Shown one piece after another: positions 11,081-23,878 of a stretch of DNA of 64,000 nucleotides; the first letter of the stretch is position 1; the number at the start of each line of letters is the position of its first letter. The stretch comes from Circinella umbellata (lineage: Eukaryota; Mucoromycota; Mucoromycetes; Mucorales; Lichtheimiaceae): contig JAIWNF010000032.1 in the NCBI GenBank assembly GCA_025093555.1, positions 248,001-312,000 on the forward strand, in the 5' to 3' direction. Both the position numbers and the translations under genes were made by a program. The notes below the pieces were generated by a model. That model had not been told where the DNA came from, did no database searches, and was given only the letters and a program-made list of their open reading frames with translations.

Positions 11081-12519
11081 AATTCCGTAAGATTAAGCAT
11101 TGGTAAGTTACTGAATTTTTTTTTTCCTACCTCACATTTTGTAATGGATAAAATTCTTTTTTTTTTTTTTGCGTAATTTCAAAAATGATAATTAATAATA
11201 ATTAATAATTGAAATGGTTAATCATCAATAACATCTCCCATTGCACTTATACACAGTTTTATTTAAAAAAATCCAGTAGACGTTATGTAGGCTGCTTGGT
11301 TCCTGTGTAACTAGAAATGGATATATTTTGATCTTGAAAACTCAAGGCTAAATAATTGTATTGAATCAAGTTGATTTTATGGGCCCTTATATGTTAACAA
11401 AAAGTAGATAAACTTATGTTTTTGAGAGTGTAAAGTATGTGATATTACAAATGAGAAGGAAGTTTGAAAAACCAATGCGGTACTACATCATGATATAGCA
11501 ATAAATTGACGATTACTGCTACTATGGATATGGAATTAATTATTATGCTAGTATTCATTTACTGTTAATGGTGTTTATATAAAATAGACGCTTTTGAAAT
11601 AGAACATTGGACATAATATATACTGACATCATCTAAACAATCGATAACTATAGTATAACAACACACACTGATTATATGTAATAATCTTTGTAGTATCCAA
11701 CAGATCCCCATCTCGAACTATAATATTGTAAATTTTAACTTGATCCTTGCCAGTTACTTTAGCTACTCATAATAATGTTTGTCTTCTTTATTACGTATCA
11801 CTCAAAACTATTTATCTCTTTCCTTTGAATTATATTCCATCAATCTTTGGTTACTCACTTTTCATTGTTGCAAAACCTCATTTTTTTATACGTAGCACTT
11901 TTTTTCGTTAATGTGTTCTCAGGTGCAAAAAAAAAAAAAAAAATGATGGCAGACAAAAGGGACAGATCGATGTTAATGAAGCCGGTAAGATGTCTGCTTC
12001 GGAAGTCATTCTCCAAGAGTTATCCAGATACATCAGTGAATGAGATACACACTTGTCCCAAAGATTGCTATCACAACCATATAAGGTGCGAAGAGTATGT
12101 CAGTGCGACAAATTATAGATAAAGGTTGTTAATCTCTTTTATTATTTTTTTTCTACGTAGGCAATAATACTTGATTTCTGTATATGAGAAAATAAATAAA
12201 TTTGTTACAGCTGAAAAACAAAACGCAATCTCTTTTATAAAAAAGATTGTTCTTTTTTTTTATTCATAAGAATTCAAACAAAGAAAAATGGAGCATATAT
12301 CGAATATTCACAAAATAAAGAGGAAGAGAATGTATGGAATGAGTAAGATAAAAAAAATAATGGTAGTTTTGCGTTCTTTTTAAACGAAAGGAAACGGTGT
12401 GTGTTGAATTTTTTCTTTTAAAAAAAAGGGTTCATTACATGCAAAAGGGTAAGAAAAAATGAGGCGTGTGCGCATGGGTGAAGTAAGTGGGGGATAATGA
12501 AATGACAAGATTTGTTGTT
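11081..12519. other. Spacer between SDH4 and the aldehyde dehydrogenase, no supported gene
   Basis: An open frame at 11847-12122 (91 codons, Lys-rich after a long A run) has no recognisable domain, and its start lies in an A17 homopolymer, so it is not called. The rest is AT-rich. The stretch from about 12240 is the likely 3' flank of the aldehyde dehydrogenase. Confidence 0.35.
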
Positions 12520-14849
12520 TTAGATCTTGGAGGATCGCAAGATTTTAACGACCTTGACTTGAGTGTATTCTTGCAAAGAATACTTACCCAATTCCTTACC
12601 GAAACCGGATTGTTTGTAACCACCGAAAGGTGTAGATTGATCAAAGACATCAAAACAGTTTACCTTTGTAAAAATAAATAAATCCACATTAAACCGTTAA
12701 TATAGCTTCAAATGTACTGGGCCGAAAAAAAAAAGAAACTGTCTCTCTTTTTTCTTCTATATCGGAGTGTCACTCTTAAAAGTTATATGCAACAAAAAAA
12801 ATATTTTGATTTACTTACCCACATGGTACCAGTCTTGATTTCATTTGTGACAGTAATGGCAGTATCAAGGTTAGTGGTATAAACACTGCCTGCAAGACCA
12901 TAGTCAGAGTCATTGGCGATATCAATAGCTTCTTCAATAGTTTTGAACTTGGCAATGGCGACGACAGGACCGAAAATTTCTTCGCGCATGATACGCATTT
13001 GGTTGTGGCAGTTGGTGAAGACAGTAGGTTCAATATAATAACCCTTGTTACCCCATCGCTTACCACCATAACTTACAACAGCACCTTCCTTCTTGCCAAT
13101 TTCAATATAGTTAAGAATCTTATCGAATTGGGCCTTGCTAATTTGAGGACCTTGGAAAGTATCTAACATTATAAATAGAGAATATATCATATCAGTTATA
13201 CGAGTATTACATGTATATAAAAAATCCTCATAGCGTTATCCATTGTCATTTTTACATCCACCACTTGAGAAAAAAGAAAGCTATATATATATATATATAT
13301 ATGATCTTTACCTTCTTCGAAAGGATCACCGATTTTGATCATAGCTTTGGTGTGTTTGATAAACAATTCAAGGAACTGATCATGGACAGATTCGTGAACC
13401 AAGATACGGGAACCAGCATTACAACTTTGACCGTGGTTGTTAAAAATACCACCACAAGCCCATTCAGCAGCTTGGTCAAGGTCAGCATCAGCACAAACAA
13501 TTTGAGCAGACTTGCCACCCAATTCTAATTGAAGTTTCTTCAAATTGCTAGTAGAAGAAGATTCCATGACTTTACGACCAGTGGCGGTAGAACCAGTGAA
13601 AGCCATCTTGGAAACAAGAGGGTGACCAGACAAGTAATTACCAGTGGTATGACCATAACCAGTAATAATATTAACGACACCCTATATTCATATTGACACA
13701 ATATATACTTTAGTTTAGTTTTTTCCTCCTTGCTTTTAAATGTAAAATTCCAAAACAAAAAAACTTACAGCAGGGAAACCAGCTTCCTTAACAAGAGCAG
13801 CAAATTTGTATGCGGGCAAAGGAGTAATTTCAGAAGTCTTCATGACAACTAAATTAAACATAATCAAAATGAGTTATTTTAGTTTTTTTTTTCTTATCAT
13901 GATCATTCATATAAAATATAATTGTGATAAGGTAATATATAAACTTTCTACTTACTGCAGTTGCCTGCTGCCAAGGCAGGAGCGAATTTCCATGCAGCCA
14001 TCATGGTAGGATAGTTCTAAATGACATCATAAAAGAGCCCCAGAAGATTAATAAACTCTTGAACTATTTTACTTTTTTCTTCCAACCTCAAAATCCTGCT
14101 TATAAAATTACCCATGGAATGACAGCACCGACGACACCCAAAGCTTCATGACGGGTATAACACATTTTGTCAAAAGTGGTATCAATAGTCTTACCATGGA
14201 TCTGTATAATATGAAAAAAAAATAAAGAATGAATATACTCAACTCCTCTTTAAACTAGCCCTGTTTTTTTTTGTTCCGACATTTGAAAATGCGTGTGACA
14301 ACATTAACGTATCTATAATTTACCTTATCAGCCCATCCAGCGAAATAACGATAACAAGCGATAGAATCAGTGATATCAACGTCACGAGCAACAGTGAAAG
14401 CTTTACCGTTATCCAAAGCATCCAAAATAGCCAATTCATCTCTATCACGTTCCATCAAGTCAGCCAACTTGTTAATTAATCGAGCTTTTTCAGCAGGTGC
14501 AACCTTACGCCAAGTATCCTTGAAACATGTGGCAGCAGCATTGACCGCGGCATCAACATCTTCTTTATCAGCAGAATGAACGGAACAGATAACTTCTTCA
14601 GTAGCAGGGTTGATAGTTTCAATCAATGGACCATGACCAGGAACGAATTCATTGTTAATGAAAAGATGGGTATGAACTATTTAAATAATAAATAATAATA
14701 ATAGATCGTTTAGCTTATGTAGTTGGTTCTTCTTTGTAGAATCGTTTTTTGTCATATATCTAATATCGATTGATTATCAGTCCAAAAATATTACCTGTAA
14801 TTTCTTTGCCGTTAGAAAGACGAACAGTCTGAAGATCAGGTTGAACCAT
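12520..14849 (-). CDS. NAD(P)-dependent aldehyde dehydrogenase (class 1/2 family)
   Basis: The enzyme oxidises aldehydes to carboxylic acids. Eight exons on the minus strand (14795-14849, 14324-14676, 14112-14201, 13956-14016, 13769-13848, 13312-13681, 12819-13162, 12520-12663) join in phase to 498 residues, the usual length. The family's key residues are all present: PWNYP with the oxyanion Asn at 167, IVMKTSE with Lys190 and Glu193 for the cofactor, FTGSTATG (241-248), the general base Glu266 in LQLELGGKS, and the nucleophile Cys300 in [17 protein letters not shown] and [13 protein letters not shown] are also visible. No mitochondrial presequence is apparent ([18 protein letters not shown]), so a cytosolic enzyme is more likely. 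The exact substrate cannot be told from sequence. Confidence 0.95.
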
Positions 14850-14930
14850 TTTATGTATATGAATTTAAATGTGAGTGTGGGAAAAGTAAAGGGAAAAAAA
14901 GAAAAGGGAAAATAACGAAATGATGATCCT

Positions 14931-14950
14931 TTATATAATACCCGCACGTG
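14931..14950 (-). promoter_or_regulatory. Candidate TATA box and E-box of the aldehyde dehydrogenase promoter
   Basis: Reading on the minus strand, CACGTG (14945-14950) is followed by TATATAA (14931-14937), about 80 bp before the start codon. The spacing suits a core promoter with an adjacent bHLH site. Function is inferred. Confidence 0.4.
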
Positions 14951-16994
14951 GATTTTTTTTTCAGCTTGCGCATTATAAAACATATACACACGCATGAGGA
15001 GTTTAATTGCATAATCTATATACCTCATACCCACGCACTAACATATGTATCCAACACATCCATCTCTTATATATATCACGTCACGCATTGTTGATGATAA
15101 TAAAAGTATTAGAAAAAAAAAAGAAGACTGTAACTATCATTTGTTTTTCATTCGTATTATTTCTATTAGTATTATGAAGATATCTTGGCCATCCTGTCAA
15201 ATAAAATAAAATATTCCTTGATTATCTTTTTATCGCTTGATTTAGATTAGTCAAAGAGTCATATTGATAGATATGATTATAAAGTAGAGTGTGTGTGTGA
15301 GTACAGGTTAATGTAAGTTAGTTACAAATCGTTGCCCAAAAAAGGGTTGAAACAAGTTAATATTAACCTTAAAAGGAATGTTTGTGAAACCAGTTTGCCT
15401 AATCACTTACTATTCTTTTTCCTTTATACCAAAATAATGCAGAAGATTACAAATTTCATAACTTTTCTCTCATACCACACATCTTTTGTTTTTATTTGAA
15501 CTAATTTATTGCTGCATGAATAATAACCTAATAATAATAAAGTTATTATTGTTTAGTACAGCGTTGGAAATTGAATTTGTCCATGCAAAATAAAATGGGC
15601 TATGATTTTGAATACGTATGGGCCATATTTTCCAAATTGAAATTGAGCCCACCGAACTTTGAAGTTGAGCCTTACCATGTAAATTTAAGCTATTCAACTC
15701 CATTTGTGTCGTAAATATAAAATATTTAGACGTGACATTACTCTCTGCTTTTTATTTTATCAAGTTTATTTTATCGAAGAAAAAATCATCTTTGAAGTGC
15801 GTAGACATGATTTATACAAGAAATATCTAATACTATTGCCATTGTTATTCACGTTACTATACAAAAAAAAAGACAATTATCCATGTGTAAATTTATCAAC
15901 GGTTTCAAATGAAGATAGCGCGTTCACAAGTTTAGAATGATAATAAAAGTTTTGGATGAGAAAAGTTAGAATGAGAAAAGATTTGAATGAGAAGAGTTTT
16001 GAATGAAGAAAATTGGTATATACACGAGTTCGGAAGAGAAAATTGTAAAGCGTGGCAGTATAGGAAAAGATATATATCAATAGGAGAAGAGGACATGGGA
16101 CTTGAGAACGAAAAAAATAAAAAAGATCAAATATGATGACGACGACGTAGTTGACGATGTTGATGGTAAGATAAAATTTTGAGGGAGGCACCAGTGATCA
16201 CCACCAGTTGACATAGTTATTGGCACTCGATCTGTCACTACTTCACGATAAATGCTTCGACTCTAACAAAAGTAAAGTATATTTCATTGATATGTCTTAT
16301 GAAAAAAGATCAGGGTATTTTGCTCGAATTAAGCAAATCCGAAGTATCCAGCAAATCCAAATAAAATTTGAAGACCCGATGCAACATGATGTAGACGATG
16401 CTCAAATGCTGTCGCCACATGTAGACACACCACCCTATCCCTGTATGACGGCTCAAATGCTTGTCACCAGGCAGTCAAAGTACTTTCGGGCTCTCAGTAC
16501 GAAGTGTAGTTATCCTCCAAGTTTATTTTTTCGCTTTCTTTCTCCCCTGAAACAAATTTTCGCGTTTTGTCTTTGTTCCCATAGCAACATGTAACTAGCA
16601 AATTTAGATCCCATGTGCATATAAACAAAATAAAATAACAATTATATCATAGATACAGCAGCAACAATATCGATTCCTTTTATACAAATTTATATATTTC
16701 TCTTTCAATCTAATTACACTGAATTTATTTCGGTGATACCACATTTACAGTTGACAGTGAAACTGTTTAGAGTAACAAAAAGACATTGGCGGATTATATA
16801 ATATAAAAATAATATATCGGTTAAATGGCTGAGACATTAATAAACATCAAACAATTCCTTGTGTTCGCGTTTTGTACTACTTGATAACCATCATTGTTAT
16901 TGATAGAATTGTGGCAAAGACAAAAATAACTGCTTCTTTTTCTCTCTTTATTTTTTTTATTTCTTTTTGGTAGATTAAACCTAATCAAACTATT
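14951..16994. other. Intergenic region with short degenerate tandem repeats
   Basis: There is no convincing gene. At 15945-16008 four degenerate copies of a 15-17 bp unit (AAAAGTTTTGAATGAG-like) follow one another. A 124-codon open frame at 16220-16594 lacks recognisable motifs and splice partners and is not called. The last 200 bp are the 5' flank of TVP15. Confidence 0.35.
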
Positions 16995-18215
16995 ATGCCT
17001 TCTGTTGACATTTCACTCGTTTTTCGAGTTATTAATTGTGTTGCAGCTGCCTTTATGGCTATTGGTGGTGTTGGCACTATTATTCGAGGTAAAAAAAAAA
17101 AAAAAACTTTTTTTTGACAGTAATGCATTTCTTATCCAACTAATCGTTTTTCCTGTTTTTTTTTTTTTTTTTTTTTTTTGAATATGAAATATAATAGGAG
17201 GTAAAGAAGAAAAAAATCAAAATTTGATCTAGATCAGGTCGAAAAACTGGACTGTTTTGACACATACTTTTTTTTTTGTTGGGTCTGTATATAGGATTTA
17301 ATAATTTTATAACAGGCATTTTTTGCATGTAAGTTATTTATCTTTATCATTTAACCCAAAAGAATATATGTAGATTGGGTAATAATAATATCAATAATAT
17401 GATAATACAGAATTTTCGGTCTTGTTACAGCTGTATTTGAGTTTCGTTTACCCGCTCAAATCACTCAATTTGCATCATTTATGTTTTCTTTCCTTGGACG
17501 TGGTATATGTAAGTAAAAAGGGTTTTAATATCGAATTTCTTTAATTGATGATTAATTGAACCTGGGAATAACTAAGAAAATGATCAATTGGATCCAATGT
17601 TTTTTCTTTCTCTTTTATATAGTTTATATATTGTAAGTTTATCTATTTTTTGTGGAAGTTTTTCTTTTTATATTTGAAAAGTAAAAAAAAAAAAAAAAAA
17701 AGATGAAAAGACTAACAAAAAGCCAAAACAATGTATAATTTAAAAAAAGTATTGGAGCAATTGGTACGTATATACTTAATTAATGATATCAATAGGAAAT
17801 GTTGTTATTTTGTGATATCGGATAAAAAAAACAGAGAAGCTTTTCTTTCTACAATGGGTATTCAAGAACTAATAATTTACTTCATTTTATTTATTTAGCA
17901 TTAAATTACGGTGCTCTTGCTATTGCTGCAGGTGTCATTGTTATTCTTATAGGTGTCGTATACTGTGTTCTTCATTTCGTACCTGGCGTTCAGGCACCTA
18001 CTAATATGCAACGATCGGCATTTGAAGAATCATTAGGATATTCAACCCGGCCTTTGGATCAAGGGGGTGCCTATCCAGCTGGAAGTAGCCCAGCTGCCAC
18101 TTATAATTCTGGGTCTTATAACCCTCCTGCTACTGATGCTGCTCGTGGTACCGGTGGATATGATAGTGGATCATTCCCAACTAAAACATATGTCTCTGAT
18201 GGCCCAACCGTATAA
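16995..18215 (+). CDS. TVP15: Golgi membrane protein of the COPI-associated/Tvp15 family
   Basis: This is a small four-helix membrane protein of late-Golgi vesicles, a family linked to COPI coats. Six exons (16995-17088, 17295-17328, 17411-17508, 17623-17632, 17750-17763, 17899-18215) join in phase to 188 residues. Family landmarks are VFRVINCVAAAFMAIGGV, FNNFITGIFCIIFGLVTAVF, SFMFSFLGRGIFYIFIGAI and a final helix ending in HFVPGVQAPTNMQ. The cytosolic tail is Gly/Ser/Tyr/Pro-rich and low in complexity. Exons 4 and 5 are only 10 and 14 nt. They are needed to keep the conserved GRGIFYIFIGAIALNYG stretch in frame, which supports the model. Introns 1 and 4 carry long A or T homopolymers. Confidence 0.85.
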
Positions 18216-18380
18216 TAAACTCTTTTTCTCTTCTTCCCCTTCTTTATTTTCTCTTTAATTGACGCAATTTGTAATACTAATAGTTATAATAATAATATCA
18301 CACTCTATTATGTAATTATACATACATACAAACAGACGTATATGTTATTTAAAGAACCAACAATTTTATATGTTTCTTTA

Positions 18381-19245
18381 TTATGATTGTTCATCCACAC
18401 TTCCACCAAATACACCCTTTCGATAATGTTCACGTTGTTTCCTCAACCACGATCGATAACCCGCTACAGAACTAATCTTCTCTCCATAATAATCAGGTAC
18501 AGGATTTCGAATGGAATTAAGTCGTGCACTTGATCTGTTCCGTTTAACATGTTCATAAAAAGCCTTATCACGTTCATCCATGGCAGGTACAATTTTACTA
18601 TTCATGCATTTAAATCCAATATCTCCTAGAACAGGTCCAAGTAGATATCCACAAAATCCCTAACAAAATCAACAAGGAAAAGTTATTGAATATTATCGTC
18701 ATTACTCGTATTCATCTCTACTCTTTTTTTTTCCTCCTTTTTCTTTGTTTTCTTAAAGAGACACAATGATTCTCCAGGTTGAAGAAAATGAATTATTTCT
18801 CTTCTTTCCATCCTTCACGACACTCTCTTTCCTTGTTCTTTTTTTTTTTACATAACTTGATAAAAATAATAAATAATAAAAAAAAACTTACAGAACCAAC
18901 TGTTGCAAGACCGGCAGCCATCAACGGGTCCATACCCATAATAGTTGAAAATGGGTCAATTTGAAGTTGCATAAAATACGCGCCAGTGCCCACCATGGGT
19001 ATTATGGTACTTGGAAAATAAGATATAATTTCATATTTGCGTCGTTTTGACCGTAATTTAAAATAAGCATCCCATGTGGGAATTAATGATTCAGATTCAA
19101 TATTCTCTTGTTTTTCTGAAGAATTAGTTTTTGTAGTCAAAGAACGGTAACTTGTTACTGTTGTTGGACTGGAAGAACAAGAAGAACGTTGTAATATTTG
19201 ACCCAGTTGAATAAGTCTTTTAGAAGATAACGTAATTTGAGACAT
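18381..19245 (-). CDS. PAM17: Presequence translocase-associated motor subunit Pam17, mitochondrial
   Basis: Pam17 belongs to the TIM23-associated import motor of the mitochondrial inner membrane and helps organise the Pam16-Pam18 module. Two exons (18892-19245, 18381-18659) give 210 residues. The N-terminal 50 or so residues are Ser/Thr/Arg-rich, as in a targeting sequence. The family core follows: PTWDAYFKLRSKRRKYE, two membrane segments (around IIPMVGTGAYFM and DPLMAAGLATVGSGFCGYLL), then GPVLGDIGFK and the highly conserved NPVPDYYGEKISSV motif with a downstream Tyr/Trp-rich helix. The gene converges on TVP15, with 165 bp between stop codons. Confidence 0.9.
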
Positions 19246-22084
19246 AATTAAGAAAGAAAGGAGTAGAAAGAAAAAAAAAAAGGAAAGAAAGAAAGTTAAT
19301 AAGATATAGAAACGTGGGTAAACGCTCACGATAATAGTTTTCAAAGGATTAAATAAAAAACTGAATGCGTCATCTTTCATTATGCCAACTCTCTTTTTTT
19401 TTCACCCAAGAGGAGTTTGGAAATTTGCATGACCAAAAAAGAATTATGCAGGATAATATTATTTTGTCGATAGTATCGTCCCGATCGACTCATACTTTCT
19501 TCCAACCACTATCACAGCAAGTTCTGCTTGACGTAGTTTTTTTTTAAAAGAAAGCTTGAGGTGCGTGTACTGATGTGGCGCAGAGATCAACATTGCCCAC
19601 TTCATGAACAAACGTATCAAGCTGTGTAATGATAAAGAAAAGTGTGGATCTATTTTGCTATGTACATGTAGTCAAATATTGGAAAGACCATGTCGACTCA
19701 TTTATTAAGAGTTTCTTATTATCTTTATCTTATAGATTATGATATTTATAGTGGAGAGAGGGGTCAAGAAGGTGAATTATACTACTAGACAGAGGTAAGC
19801 TAATAAACAATGGAAATTAGTCTGCTTTACGAAACTGAGAAAATTAAAAAGAAGTACGCATTTATCAACTTTATTACGTGTACAGAAATAATAACACTGA
19901 TAATACAAACTCATTGGAACAGTAAATATATATTTACTACACTATGATATTGTAAATCTCAGTGGTTTGTCTTTTGACTCTTGATAATAGATCTGTTACA
20001 GATCTTTCGTTCTGTTTACATATAATAGCTCTAACAGTTAACTATTATCCCGACACGTTTTCCAGATTGTTTATCAAAGCTATCAGATAAAATGATCCGC
20101 TACAAATATATTGGTGTATGTGATAATAAAAAAACTTTCTCATCCATCAATCCTTATGTCTTTTCTATCTATTATTACAGTAGTTCTTTGTTACGTAGCT
20201 TCATATAGCTCACACGATCCCAGATATTTTGTAAGCGAAACGGTAGATTACCTTGGATTCAGAAGTTGGCTATAGCTTCTAGTAGCTGCTGAACAAGAAG
20301 CCATGGATCTAACTACGAATGAAGAAAGGGTTGTCACGAGAGTCTAACAAAAAGAAAATTGGTATTAAAATCCACATCAAGTATGTTCAAAACTTCTTGC
20401 GAAGTAAAACAAACCCAGTGCAAGAACCCGAGAGGAAAAAACCCACACAATATTGACAGCGCGATTCTCTTTTTGAATGATAATGAAATACCTTTACATG
20501 TTTTTCGAATAGGGTTCAGGCAGCCATATTTCCCAACAGTCAGCCTTGTACACCTTTTTCACCATAGAAAGTAAGTAAACAGTTTTAAAGGTCATATTTT
20601 AAATGACAGCTTGAATTTAAAGTATCAATATTATACGTATCATTGTAAATATAAAATAAAAAATGATATGGAAGTTACTTTATGTTTTACATCTATTTCT
20701 GAGAAAATCAAATTAAATAAAGATTGGAATATAAATAGATGCATATAAAAATAGACTGTACGTACGTGCTTATATTATCGTGTCATTATTCTCATATTAA
20801 GATCAACATTACTACCCATGGAATCATCAGAAATGGGGCTCATCAAGTATTGTATAGTAAATACTGTTGAATCGAATAACTTTTCTATCCATGAATAAAA
20901 TTCTTATCATCGTTCTTTTAGTATTACGTACGTATCGAGAAGACCTCTAAAATTAATGTGGCTATTCCAAAAAGCTATATATAAATATTAGCTTTTTCTA
21001 TCAATTTACGTAACTTTTCGTCTGATCCACCAAGTCGTTATTACCGACGGTATCAAGCACTTATAAGAAAAGACTTATGTATATTCACCAATACTGTAAA
21101 GAATATGAGAATAATATTATATGCACGTATCATTGTAGTTTTGAACTCTTTGATTTCTTTTTTAAAGAAAGAAACCATGGTATGCCTATTATATTTATTC
21201 CTCTCTTGTTGATGTTGCAATTAATAGCACTGCTATTATTAGATATCTTGAGCATGATAAAGCAAGTGGCTCTACATTATAGAAAGAAATAATTCAAAAC
21301 GAATCATTTGTATGTACAGTACCAAAGAATGAAGCTGATCTGTTTTGACTTGGAAGTGATACATAAATTTAAGTTAATTGTCATAAAAATACCAAAAGTG
21401 AAGAAGAGAAAAGAGACATTACCATAAATATCATTATTATTTTCTTCTTTTCTTCTGATTTATGTAAGGGAACGTAGTACATAAATTACAACTTTCCGTG
21501 CCACCGAATACATGTGCTACCTGTTTTCAAAAAAAAAAAGAAGTCCCGCTGTTCCACTAAAAAACAGATGGAAATATATTTTAACATTGGGCTAATGTGC
21601 GTACAACGTAGTATTTCTACCTGCGTGAACTTATGATTATTTATAAGATACAGACCAAACGGCAAAAAAAAGAAAGTCAAACATATAAAAAATAAACAAA
21701 TGAATTCTCAATTGAAAATCAATTTGACAGCTGCATAAATAGACCCCTTAAATAAATAATAATAAAAAATGTTTACGAGGACCGTGCTCATGATGGTATA
21801 TGCACATTAATAGTAACCAGGTTAGCTTTTCTTTTAAGCGCGGAAACAAAAAATCATGAGTAACTCCGGTAAATTATTTTTACAAGAATAAAACTTTGTG
21901 CTTCATCAATTATGCTTAATTGTTATAGCGTCCGCTCTCACTTTGTTTTTGTCATTTAGAAGAAAAAAAAAATCAAGCAACAAAAGGAACAAAGGGTTTG
22001 AGAAGAACAAATTGATTTTTTTTTCCTTTTTCTGCTTTCTTTCTACTCTACTATTCTTTTTTTCTTTATTTTTTTTTTTATAAA
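19246..22084. other. Intergenic region, no supported gene
   Basis: The DNA is AT-rich with short open frames only. A 71-codon plus-strand frame at 20359-20574 is moderately protein-like, but it has an ordinary ATG, no splice partner and no motif. 21780-22084 is the 5' flank of the P450 and has T-rich runs just before the start. Confidence 0.35.
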
Positions 22085-23878
22085 ATGAATAATTTCAGTA
22101 GTGATATGTTAACTTTGCCAAACAGCGTTAACGGTATTTTATCTTCTGTTTCAAAATTTGTATTACAATATCTTGATCAACAAGACACCGGTAAGCGTCA
22201 ACGTCTTTTGTTGACTACATCCGGCGTTTTTTTCTGCTCATGGTTATTTTATCGTACATTTATCAAGAGTAAAAATGATCGAAGCACTGTTCCTCTTGTT
22301 CGAGGTTCCTACCCTCTTATTGGACATACCTACCAAGCCAGTATGGATCCTCTAGGATTTATTCAACGGTGCAAAGAGGAATATGGTCCTGTATTTCGTA
22401 TTCATTTGAATGGTAGAGAATTTACTGTTATTACTGGAAGAGTGATTCCTGAAATATTTAATTTGTCACGTAAATATGTGGATGTAGCAAAGGGAATGGA
22501 AAAACTTTTACCTCTCTACAGACTTATTCGTTTGTCATATAATCACAAACAAGAACCAGAAGTCATGTCTCCACGTGACCGTCATCCAGGTAATTATAAA
22601 AGAAAACTTGATACGTAGTGGACTGGACATTTTTTTCTGTCGCTATTTTTTTTTCTATATACGTAGTATTTTACAGTGTATCACTACCTGATGGCAAAGA
22701 AGTAAAAAAAGTGGAAAATGGGAATGGAAGTGGCGATACTAATGGATTCTCTTTTTTTTTCGTCTATATATACATTAGTAATGCATCCATTAAAGCAAAA
22801 CTTCAAAGCGGATGGTGTCCATGTTTTTTCTGAGCGTATCGCAAAGGCATTTGAAGAAGTACTCGATGACCAATTAAAATTGGCTCCTGGTGAAACTAAA
22901 ATTGTCGAGCCCTGGAATTTCTTTGCCCAGTCTGTATCAAAGATCTCATGCCTATGCTTTATCGGTTCACGCGCTGGTACTGATAAAAGACTTATCGATG
23001 CTATGGCAACGTTCACACAAAGTATCATTGATGCTGCAGCGCCTTTGATTATACTACCTGATACTATTGGTGATTTAGTTGTCAAACGATTCTTTTCCGT
23101 TGAGCCCCAACTTGACATTTTAATGGAAGTGATTGTGCCGCTTTTGACTAAAATCCGTTCTGGAGAAATTCCAGACGATGAAATCACATTTGTCAGTATG
23201 GCACTCAATTTACCAAAGGCTGATGGTACTTTACGAAGTGTTCGAGATGCCGCATATTGGTTTAAAGACGTTGCCATGGCCAGTATTCATACTACAACTC
23301 AGTTTACTACATTTGCCCTTCACGAATTGTCCTGTCGACCCGAACTGGTAGAAGAATTACGTACAGAGATTGGGAAATTAGGGGATAAGCGTACTCCAGA
23401 TAACATTGGTGAAATTAAATTGTTGGACTCCTTTTTACGTGAAGTACTTCGCTATGATATCGATAACTTGACATTGTTACATTTGGTTCTACAAGATCTC
23501 ACTTTGTCCACCGGTCATTTTGTTCCCAAGGATGCATTAATTATTAATGCTTTGGAAGATGCACACAAAGATTCTGCACTATACAACGAGCATGATCCTA
23601 TTGCACAAACACCCATGGACCAATTCGATGCTTATCGATTCATGGATTCGCCTGAATTACAAAGTTCTAAAATTGGCGAGGATTTAATCTCGTTTGGGCT
23701 TGGTAGTCATGCTTGTCCTGGAAGATATTTTGCTGTTCATGAGATCAAATATGTTCTTGCTGAATTGCTTATGCGATACAATATTTCAACAAAAACTGGT
23801 GAACGAGGAAAGGATATTAATGTTACAGGAATGGTGAAATTCCCACCGAAAGAAACTCTCATTTTTGAAGGTCGATAA
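22085..23878 (+). CDS. Cytochrome P450 monooxygenase
   Basis: This is a haem-thiolate monooxygenase, membrane-anchored in the ER. Two exons (22085-22589, 22779-23878) give 534 residues. An anchor helix lies near residues 42-60 (LLLTTSGVFFCSWLFY), followed by RGSYPLIGHTYQA as the proline-rich hinge. The K-helix ExxR is at 390-393 (EVLR). A DAYRF motif stands in the PxRF position. The haem loop is FGLGSHACPGRYF with the ligand Cys481. The I-helix reads ASIHTTTQF instead of the common AGxDT pattern, so proton delivery may differ. Family assignment (CYP509-like or another zygomycete clan) is a guess and is left open. The neighbours do not form a recognisable secondary-metabolite cluster. Confidence 0.9.

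Noticed and set aside
11847..12122. 91-codon open frame with a hydrophobic start and Lys run
   Set aside because: The Lys run is an A17 homopolymer. There is no promoter, splice or motif support.
16220..16594. 124-codon open frame
   Set aside because: No recognisable motif, and it ends in a translated T-rich tract. A remnant is possible but cannot be supported.
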